Assembly (NCBI GenBank): GCA_964438735.1
Contig: CAYTLW010000010.1
Coordinates: 48,797 to 112,796, forward strand
Length of the DNA: 64,000 nucleotides
Reading direction: 5' to 3'
DNA from: CAYTLW01 sp964438735
GTDB lineage: Bacteria > Myxococcota_A > UBA9042
Below, piece after piece: positions 58,010-64,000 of this stretch. Positions within the stretch are counted from its first letter, which is position 1. Every line of letters begins with the position of its first letter. The notes beneath the pieces are model-generated. The model saw nothing but the letters and a program-made list of their open reading frames with translations, had not been told where the DNA came from and did not search any database. Made by a program: the position numbers and the translations under genes.

Positions 58010-60732
58010 CGACCGCCTCCGCCACGTCCCGGCAGGGCGATGGGCGCTGGCTCACCGACCTCGTAGAGCCAGCCCTTCAAGGCCTTGAGCACGCCCTTTT
58101 CGACCGCCGCCAGCTCGCGTTCGGACAGGGTGCGGTCGGCGTGGCGGCAGCTGGTGCGGAAGGTCAGGGCGCGGGGCTGAGCCTGATCCGCGGCGCCGTC
58201 GAAACGGGCGATGAAGCGCACCGTCTCAAATATACCCGCGTCGGCGGCCCGGGCGGCGGCCTCGATGCGCTGTCGCAGGTCCTCGGCGCGGATTTCGGGG
58301 CGGGTGTGGATGGTCAGGTCGAAGGACATGGCCGGGAATCGCGGCGGCGAGGCGCCGGCGTCATCGCATGGTGCAATGGGCAACACCGCGTCCAGGTCCA
58401 GCTCGACCAGGGCGATCTCGGCCGGCACGGCCAGCCGCTGACGAATGACCGGATGCAGCATGGTGACCAGGCCGACGAAACGATCGCCGCAGAGGATGGC
58501 GCCGTGGCGGGCCGGGTGCAGCCAGGTGGGCGCCAGGTCGACGGCGCCGGGGATGCGCTGTGTGTCGGATGGCGCTGTACCGGGCGCGGGCAGGCGGCGG
58601 ATCTCGGGCGCCGGTCGATTCAATTCGGCGAATACGCCCCGCACCGCCTGCACCGCCTCGTGGAAGAGCGAGCGTGTGACGTCATCTGGCGGGAGTACGG
58701 CCCCGCCGGCACCGTCGGCGCCGCCGCCGAGTCGTTCGCCGATGGCGATGGCCAGTCGGCGCGGCTGCCAGGGCAAAGGTGTCGCGGAGGCGTGCGCCGA
58801 GCGGGTGCCTTCGGCCAGCGCCTCGCCCATACGGCCCAGGAAGGCGTCTCGCTGGTCCCCATCCAGGACCGCCGGCACGCCCATATCCGCGCTCGCACCT
58901 TCGTCGCCGGACACGGGCACGAAGGCCCGACCGATCTCGAATATGCCGACGCGCAGGCCCTTGTGGCCCTCCGCCTCGCGGGTGCCGCGCTCCAGGTTGC
59001 GCTCCATGGCCGCCAGCAGGTTGGGCACCAGGCTGCGACGCAGTCGGGTCGATTCGGCCGAGATGGCGTTTCGCAGACTCAGCCGCGGCAGCTGGCTGCT
59101 GTCCGGAGCCTGCTCGGCCAGGCCCAGGCGCTCTCGCATGGGCTCGTGGTCGAAGGAATAGAGCATCACCTCGGTCAGCCGCGCGCTCAGGGTCAGGCTC
59201 GCACGGGCGCCGCGCTCCAGTGGGCGTAGGGGGGGCAGCACCGGCGGTCGCGCCGGCACGCTGGCCGCCTCCGAACGCACATGATCGTAGCCCCAAATCC
59301 GACCGAGTTCCTCGACCAGGTCCTCGGCGATGCCCACGTCACGGCCGGCGCGGAAGCCGGGCACATGTACGACCAGGTCATCGCCCTGTCGATCGACGCC
59401 GAATCCCAGTGAGGTGAACGTGCGATCCATCCACGCGTCGTCCAGCTCCTCGTCGGTGACGCCCAGGCGGCTGCGCAGGTAGGCAGCTGAGGTGTGGATC
59501 ACCACCGGCGCCGGCGGCGTGGTGCAGTGGGGGCCCTTGTCGGCCAGGTGGCTCACGATGCTGGCGTCGGGGCAGAGATCCTGAACGAGCTTCAAGAAGC
59601 GCAGCGCGCCCAGGCGCGCTGTGTCCGGATCAAGGCCCTTTTCGAAGCGCGCCGAACTCTCCGTGCGCAGGCCCAGGCGCACCGAAGTGCGGCGAATCGT
59701 GGCGCCGTCGAAGTTCGCAGCCTCGAGGATCACCTCGCCGGTGTCGTGCCGAATCTCGCTGTCGGCGCCGCCCATGACGCCAGCCAGGGCCACGGGCCCC
59801 TCGGCGTCGGCGATGACGCAATCGTGCACCAGCAGCGAGCGCTCCTGCTCGTCCAGCGTGGTGATGCGCTCATCCGGCGTCGCCCGGCGGACGATGATCG
59901 CGTCGCCACGCAGGAATCGCGCGTCGAATGCGTGCAGGGGATTGCCGGTCTCCAGCATGGCCAGGTTGGTGACGTCGACCACGTTGGAGATGGGCCGCAC
60001 GCCCAGGCTGCGCAGGCGCAGGCGCAGGTCGACGGGCGAGGGCGCGATGGTCACACCGGTGATGCGCGCGCAGAGGTAGCGACTGCAGCCGCTGTCGTCG
60101 TCCACCCGCAGCTGCACCGGCGCCGGTTCGCCGAAGCGCAGTCCCTCGATGTCCAGCGGTTGCAGGGGTTTGTCCAGCAGGGCGGCGATCTCACGAGCGA
60201 TGCCGTGATGGCCCCACAAGTCTGGCCGATGGGTGATGGACTTGTTGTCGATCTCGTAGAGCGTATCGACCAGCGCCAGCGCCTCGGGCAGGGGCGTGCC
60301 CGGCGCCGCCTGGCAGCCATCGAGCACCAGCAGGCCGCCATGATCGTCGCTCAGGCCCAGGTCCCGCTCCGAGCAGAGCATCCCGGGCGATTGCACGCCG
60401 CGGATTTCGCCTGGCCGGACTTCGATGCCCGAAGGCAGCCGGGTATCTACCGGCGCGAACGCCAGGCGCTGGCCAACGGCCAGGTTGGGCGCGCCGCAGA
60501 CGACCACCAGTTCGCTGTCGCCCGTGTCCAGGCGGGCCAGGCGCAGCTTGTCTGCACCCGGGTGCGGCGACACGGCCAGCACATCGGCCACGCGGACCCG
60601 CTCCAGGCCGTCGCCAAAACCGTGCACCTCTTCGATCTCGGCCACGGACATGGTGAACCGCTCGGCGAACGCGCGCGGATCCACCCCTGCGGTGTCGACG
60701 TACTCGGAAATCCAACGCCAGGAGACGAGCAT
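58006..60732 (-). CDS. pheT: phenylalanyl-tRNA synthetase beta subunit
   Basis: A 908-aa protein, longer than the usual 790-820. The N-terminal tRNA-binding (EMAP) domain runs 40-150 (VSPHPGADKLRLARLDTGDS, GVQSPGMLCSERDLGL). B3/4 editing and B5 domains follow; AVALAGVMGGADSEIRHDTG-like GPVALAGVMGGADSEI and TGNPLHAFDARFL are typical. The FDX-ACB anticodon-binding domain closes the protein (FPAMSFDLTIHTRPEIRAED, TFRTSCRHADRTLSERELA). Extra length is mainly between about 640 and 740. It lies nine bases after pheS. Confidence 0.97.
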   Translation of the reverse strand: MLVSWRWISEYVDTAGVDPRAFAERFTMSVAEIEEVHGFGDGLERVRVADVLAVSPHPGADKLRLARLDTGDSELVVVCGAPNLAVGQRLAFAPVDTRLPSGIEVRPGEIRGVQSPGMLCSERDLGLSDDHGGLLVLDGCQAAPGTPLPEALALVDTLYEIDNKSITHRPDLWGHHGIAREIAALLDKPLQPLDIEGLRFGEPAPVQLRVDDDSGCSRYLCARITGVTIAPSPVDLRLRLRSLGVRPISNVVDVTNLAMLETGNPLHAFDARFLRGDAIIVRRATPDERITTLDEQERSLLVHDCVIADAEGPVALAGVMGGADSEIRHDTGEVILEAANFDGATIRRTSVRLGLRTESSARFEKGLDPDTARLGALRFLKLVQDLCPDASIVSHLADKGPHCTTPPAPVVIHTSAAYLRSRLGVTDEELDDAWMDRTFTSLGFGVDRQGDDLVVHVPGFRAGRDVGIAEDLVEELGRIWGYDHVRSEAASVPARPPVLPPLRPLERGARASLTLSARLTEVMLYSFDHEPMRERLGLAEQAPDSSQLPRLSLRNAISAESTRLRRSLVPNLLAAMERNLERGTREAEGHKGLRVGIFEIGRAFVPVSGDEGASADMGVPAVLDGDQRDAFLGRMGEALAEGTRSAHASATPLPWQPRRLAIAIGERLGGGADGAGGAVLPPDDVTRSLFHEAVQAVRGVFAELNRPAPEIRRLPAPGTAPSDTQRIPGAVDLAPTWLHPARHGAILCGDRFVGLVTMLHPVIRQRLAVPAEIALVELDLDAVLPIAPCDDAGASPPRFPAMSFDLTIHTRPEIRAEDLRQRIEAAARAADAGIFETVRFIARFDGAADQAQPRALTFRTSCRHADRTLSERELAAVEKGVLKALKGWLYEVGEPAPIALPGRGGGGR

Positions 60733-60741
60733 GGGGTTGCC

Positions 60742-61791
60742 TCAGACGGTTGCGGGGAACTGGGCCAGGAATCGAACGTCGCCGGACGCCAGCAGGCGGA
60801 TGTCGGCGATGCCGTAGCGCATCATCACCAGGCGAGACAGGCCCAGGCCAAATGCCCAGCCCTGCCATTCGCTCGGATCCAGACCGCCGGCCAGCAGCAC
60901 GTTGGGATGCACCAGGCCGCAGGGCAGCAGCTCGACCCAGCCGCCGTATTTGCACACCGGGCAACCGTCACCGCCGCAGACCTGGCAGACGATGTCCAGC
61001 TCGAAGCCGGGCTCGACGAAGGGGAAGTAGCCCGGACGCAGGCGTACCTCCACGTCGCGCTTGAAGATCGCCGCGAGCAGGGTGCGCATGGCGTCCAGCA
61101 GATGACCCACGGTGACCAGGCGGTCGACCATCAGCCCTTCGACCTGGTGAAAGGTGTGCTCGTGGCTCGCGTCGGTGGCCTCGTAGCGATAGACCTGGCC
61201 CGGGAAGACGGCGCGGAACGGCGGCTCGAAGGCGTGCAGCGCGCGCACCTGGCCCGGCGAGGTGTGGGTGCGCAGCAGGTGACCGTCGTCGAGCCAGAAG
61301 GTGTCCTGCATGTCGCGGGCGGGATGCCAGCCCGGGATGTTGAGCCCTTCGAAGTTGTAGAACTCGCTCTCCACCTCGGGATAATCCAGCACGTGGAAGC
61401 CCATGGAGGTGAACACCTCTTCCAGGTCTCGCTGCACGATGCTGAGTGGGTGCAGATGCCCCTCGGGCGCCGGCTCGGGCGGGAGGGTCTCGTCGAATCC
61501 GGAATCGACCAGCTCGGCGGCGATCAGGGCGTCCTTGATGGCCTGCCGGCGGTCCCTGATGGCCGCCTCGATCTCCTTGCGCAGGGCGCCGGTCGCAGCG
61601 CCGTACTCCCGTCGCTGGGACTTCTCCAGGGCGCCGATGCCCTTCATCAGGGCCGTGACCTCGCCCTTGCGACCCAGCGCCGAGAGCTCCAGCTCGCGCA
61701 CCATCGCCAGGTCGGCTGCCGCCTCGATGGCGGTGCGCAGGCGTGCGCCCGTCTCGGCAAGGCCGACTCGCCAGTCCGATCCGCCACTCAT
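60742..61791 (-). CDS. pheS: phenylalanyl-tRNA synthetase alpha subunit
   Basis: A 349-aa class II synthetase subunit of normal size. The N-terminal coiled coil is followed by GHLHPLSIVQRDLEEVFTSM, LLRTHTSPGQVRAL (motif 2) and GLGLSRLVMMRYGIADIRLL (motif 3). A Cys-rich loop CQVCGGDGCPVCKYGGWVEL matches many PheS proteins. It pairs with pheT in the alpha2beta2 enzyme charging tRNA-Phe. 27 bases separate it from the parvulin gene. Confidence 0.98.
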   Translation of the reverse strand: MSGGSDWRVGLAETGARLRTAIEAAADLAMVRELELSALGRKGEVTALMKGIGALEKSQRREYGAATGALRKEIEAAIRDRRQAIKDALIAAELVDSGFDETLPPEPAPEGHLHPLSIVQRDLEEVFTSMGFHVLDYPEVESEFYNFEGLNIPGWHPARDMQDTFWLDDGHLLRTHTSPGQVRALHAFEPPFRAVFPGQVYRYEATDASHEHTFHQVEGLMVDRLVTVGHLLDAMRTLLAAIFKRDVEVRLRPGYFPFVEPGFELDIVCQVCGGDGCPVCKYGGWVELLPCGLVHPNVLLAGGLDPSEWQGWAFGLGLSRLVMMRYGIADIRLLASGDVRFLAQFPATV

Positions 61792-61818
61792 GCTGCTCGC
61801 CTCCAGCCCCCGGTCGGG

Positions 61819-62862
61819 CTACTCGATGCGCTCCACGACGTGGTAGCCAAAACGCGTCCGGACCACGTCGATATTGCCCGGCGACAGCCCCATCGCCAGC
61901 GTGCGGAAGGGCGGCACCAGCAGCGCATCCGCGCTGACGGTATACACGCCGTCGCCGGGATCGTCGCTATGGCGGCCTGCCAGCGCATCGAAGGTCGTCT
62001 CCTGCCGGCGCAGTCGATGGGCCAGCTCGATGGCCAGCTCCCGCGCCGCGGCCTCGGTCCGGGCGGTCGCCCGCCGAGCCAGCGCTCCCTTGTAGCCGAC
62101 CAGGATGTGTCGCACCACCACCTGCGTCGGCGGCGTCGGCGGCGCCCGCGGGCAGGTCTTGTCCGCCTCACCCGGCTGCGGGCATGCGTCGCTGAGCACC
62201 GGCGCCAGCGGTCGAGGCGGCGGCACGAAGTCCACGGGCAGGCGCTTGACCACGTGGTAGCCCAGGCGCGAGCGGATCACGTCCACGTTGCCGGGCGACA
62301 CGGCCATCACCAGGGACGTGAAGGGCGCCGGAAAGCGCTTCCGGCTGGCCGCATCGAAGGTGTAGACCCCATCGCCGGGATCTTCACCATGGCGCCAGAG
62401 CATGGCCATGAAGTCCGCATCCGCGCGCCGAGCCAGGTGGCCCAGTCGAATCGCCAGCGCCCGCGCCGCCTCCTGATCCCGATCGGGGCCCTGACCGGGC
62501 AGGGAGCCGTGCCAGCCGATGAGGATGTGAGCGGCCTTCCACGGGCCCTTGCTCGGCTCGGGCTTGCGCGAACACGCAGCGGTGGACTCGCCAGGCAGCG
62601 GGCAGGGGCCGTTGAGCATGCCGACCCCGGACCGCTTCGCTCGATCCCGAGGTCGTCCCTCGGCAGCGATGGCGGCCGCGGTCTCGGCGGCGATGGCGAC
62701 GGTGAGGGGGTCTTCGGCGGCAGGCAATTCCGCCGCAGGAGCGGGCGGCAGGGGTGGGGGTGGGGTGAGGACGGACGTGGGGGTGCGAGCGCGCTGCTCA
62801 TCGCAGGCCTGGAGGGCCAGGAGGGCCAGGAGGGCAATGGCAATGGGCAGGAGTCGGCGCAT
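61819..62862 (-). CDS. lipoprotein with two parvulin-type PPIase domains
   Basis: A 347-aa lipoprotein: MRRLLPIAIALLALLALQAC, lipobox LQAC. After a Pro-rich linker come two related rotamase domains. The first (about 111-215) shows AAHILIGWHG, DPGDGVYTFDAASRKRF, MAVSPGNVDVIRSRLGYHVV. The second (about 245-347) shows VRHILVGYKG, DPGDGVYTVSADALLV, MGLSPGNIDVVRTRFGYHVV. Each keeps the conserved first His and the GYH motif of PpiC/SurA. Parvulins isomerise proline bonds, here in the periplasm. ATG 62862 is chosen for the signal peptide; GTG 62898 is an alternative. Confidence 0.83.
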   Translation of the reverse strand: MRRLLPIAIALLALLALQACDEQRARTPTSVLTPPPPLPPAPAAELPAAEDPLTVAIAAETAAAIAAEGRPRDRAKRSGVGMLNGPCPLPGESTAACSRKPEPSKGPWKAAHILIGWHGSLPGQGPDRDQEAARALAIRLGHLARRADADFMAMLWRHGEDPGDGVYTFDAASRKRFPAPFTSLVMAVSPGNVDVIRSRLGYHVVKRLPVDFVPPPRPLAPVLSDACPQPGEADKTCPRAPPTPPTQVVVRHILVGYKGALARRATARTEAAARELAIELAHRLRRQETTFDALAGRHSDDPGDGVYTVSADALLVPPFRTLAMGLSPGNIDVVRTRFGYHVVERIE

Positions 62863-62908
62863 GAACCCGGGTCCGGCGGCCGGGTTGAAGGGCCGCACTG
62901 CGGCGGCG

Positions 62909-62938
62909 ATTGTGGGCTGGCTGGGTTGGAGAGGTCAA
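62909..62938 (-). promoter_or_regulatory. promoter of the parvulin-pheST-glycosyltransferase operon
   Basis: On the minus strand TTGACC (62938-62933), 18-base spacer, CACAAT (62914-62909). Predicted start near 62902 gives a 40-nt leader to ATG 62862 and would place GTG 62898 almost leaderless. Confidence 0.5.
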
Positions 62939-63385
62939 TCGGCCAGGGGAGGTGCAAAGCGGGCACCGTCACGGACGCAGACACGGCACGGACGCAGACA
63001 CGGGCACAGATCTACTTGTCGCAAACCGGACAGCTGTATTTGTTTTCAACAGAAGGGTATCAAAAAAGAGGCATGGTGATTTTTGCACTACTGTCTTGCG
63101 ATCAGCGGTGAACAAAAGCCCAAGAAGCCCTTCGACTGCCTGGGACAGGTCGGGGCGTATGAGGAACACAGGCAGAATCTCGCGCGTCAGAACCCTTGTC
63201 GGCCACCGTCACGGAGACGGGCAGCGGGCGGGGACGCCCGCAAGCCGCCGGCGAGGACGCCGGCGCTCCTTTTGCCGCCGTCCGCAGGCCTTTCGCATTT
63301 CTTCCGGCAGGCGCAAGTCTGCGAAGCCGCGCCTGCAGCCCGGCGAGGCATCCACGCCGCCTTGATTGAACCGCTGGCGTCGAGG
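62939..63385. other. gene-free stretch with a 17-bp tandem duplication and an AT-richer patch
   Basis: About 450 bases with no gene I can support. A 17-bp unit (CACGGACGCAGACACGG) occurs twice in tandem at 62970-62986 and 62987-63003. The next 110 bases (to about 63115) are clearly richer in A/T than anything else in the window, with homopolymer T and A runs. GC-rich sequence resumes after that. No tRNA, terminator or inverted ends were seen. Confidence 0.55.
62970..63003. repeat. two exact tandem copies of a 17-bp unit
   Basis: CACGGACGCAGACACGG repeats at 62970-62986 and 62987-63003, followed by a partial GCACA. Purpose unknown. Confidence 0.75.
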
Positions 63386-63886
63386 CTAGAAGAACCACCG
63401 AATGGCGCCGCCGCCACCGCCGAGATTCAGCCCGCCGAAGAAGTCGCCGATCCAGAACGTCGGCCGCCAGTCGGCGATGATCTCGAGTGGGAAGGCGTTG
63501 AAGTGCCAGCCCAACTGCACGATGCCGCTGACGCCGATGACGGTCGCTGAGTTGTTGCCGACCGAGTAGAGCAATACACCTGCGCCGGCGCCGGCGCCCC
63601 AGAACAGTCGGCCAGCGCTGCCGGCGGCGAGATCGGGCATTTCGAGGATGTAGTCCACGCCAAGACTGGTGCCGTTGGAGCCGTGCAGACCCACGAATCC
63701 CTGAATTGCCGTGGTCGGCCCCAGGTACATCTTGCCGGTGATGCCGCTGGTAGCGGTGCCGCCGCCAACGCCGACGCCGGTCTTCTTGGACGTGCCGATG
63801 TCGGCCGCGTGGGCGTTCGCGGTGAATGCGAGACAGAAAAGCGGCGCCATGGCGGCGGCTGACAGGCGGAAGAAGCGCGAGTTCAT
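63386..63886 (-). CDS. small secreted beta-rich protein, possible OM barrel
   Basis: A 166-aa protein with a signal peptide (MNSRFFRLSAAAMAPLFCLA to AHAA, about 28). The mature part is Gly-rich and alternates strands (ITGKMYLGPTTAIQGFVGLH, AGRLFWGAGAGAGVLLYSVG, ATVIGVSGIVQLGWHF) and ends AIRWFF, an aromatic C-terminus typical of outer-membrane barrels. It is short for a barrel (six to eight strands). GGAG lies upstream of the ATG. Its promoter region is at the window edge. Confidence 0.65.
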   Translation of the reverse strand: MNSRFFRLSAAAMAPLFCLAFTANAHAADIGTSKKTGVGVGGGTATSGITGKMYLGPTTAIQGFVGLHGSNGTSLGVDYILEMPDLAAGSAGRLFWGAGAGAGVLLYSVGNNSATVIGVSGIVQLGWHFNAFPLEIIADWRPTFWIGDFFGGLNLGGGGGAIRWFF

Positions 63887-64000
63887 CGGGTCTCCGGGGG
63901 GCTGTAGGTGGTCCTTGCGGCGGCGTGCTTGGCCGCGCGGGCTGAATCTAAACAGGATCGCATTGACCTCGATCCAGTTGGGGCTTGACCCGTGATCTCG

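Noticed and set aside
59494..63111. A 1205-codon open frame on the plus strand.
   Set aside because: It is antisense to pheT, pheS and the parvulin gene, all of which have clear motifs; its sequence is low-complexity shadow coding.
1..64000. CRISPR arrays, tRNA and rRNA genes, prophage or attachment sites.
   Set aside because: No regularly spaced repeats, no tRNA-like cloverleaf with a conserved TTC loop in a gap, and no phage or integrase genes were seen.

Overview
This is a GC-rich (about two thirds G+C), densely packed Gram-negative chromosomal segment carrying housekeeping genes and one insertion sequence. Outer-membrane and envelope genes (TolC-type channel, MlaC-type lipid shuttle, OM beta-barrels, many lipoproteins with clear lipoboxes), HEAT/TPR/PEGA/kelch/MJ0042 architectures, frequent GTG/TTG starts and many ATGA/GTGA overlaps suggest a deltaproteobacterial or Myxococcota-like organism. 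That placement is inference: there is no rRNA, tRNA or phylogenetic marker search behind it.

Layout. 1-3.7 kb (+): a degenerate methyltransferase-like gene, tatB, and a tatC with a 450-residue C-terminal extension. 3.7-8.1 kb (-): rho followed by a galE-like SDR epimerase, and a 594-aa unknown protein. 8.2-19.0 kb (+): a PEGA protein, a kelch lipoprotein, a DUF2723/TPR membrane protein, a NERD-helicase, a HEAT lipoprotein, then a MurC-like and a MurD-like ligase. 19.0-25.9 kb (-): a five-gene envelope cluster (two lipoproteins, rhomboid protease, TlpA-type thioredoxin, single-span membrane protein) and the membrane pyrophosphatase hppA. 26.1-32.7 kb (-): a tightly overlapping four-gene operon (TPR/beta-barrel OM protein, HEAT membrane protein, BcsA/PgaC-type GT2 synthase with an extracytoplasmic domain, alpha/alpha-barrel-like lipoprotein) that looks like an undescribed synthase-dependent exopolysaccharide system. 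32.9-34.7 kb: a complete ISAs1-type insertion sequence with 10-bp inverted ends and a perfect 10-bp target duplication.

34.8-39.5 kb (-): a seven-gene run from one strong promoter: DUF177, rpmF, a CAP lipoprotein, rpiB, nrdR, ribD, ribE. 39.6-42.2 kb: a small TTG-start gene (+) and selB (-). 42.3-45.6 kb (+): a zinc-ribbon/TPR giant. 45.6-49.3 kb: queA-rsmD (-), an unknown lipoprotein (+) and a J-domain/TPR protein (-). 49.5-54.2 kb (+): an FAD oxidoreductase, TolC-like, MlaC-like and a PorV/FadL-like protein. 54.3-62.9 kb (-): one long operon starting with a two-domain parvulin lipoprotein, then pheS-pheT, then GT4, alpha/beta hydrolase, GT4 and a Trm112-like protein. 63.4-63.9 kb (-): a small secreted beta-rich protein.

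The shared themes are envelope biogenesis (Tat export, folding, glycans, lipid and OM transport) and translation (rho, selB, pheST, rpmF, DUF177, queA, rsmD). Gene starts were chosen from ribosome-binding sites, signal peptides and promoter position. Promoters are sequence matches only. Gene functions rest on motif recognition without database searches.
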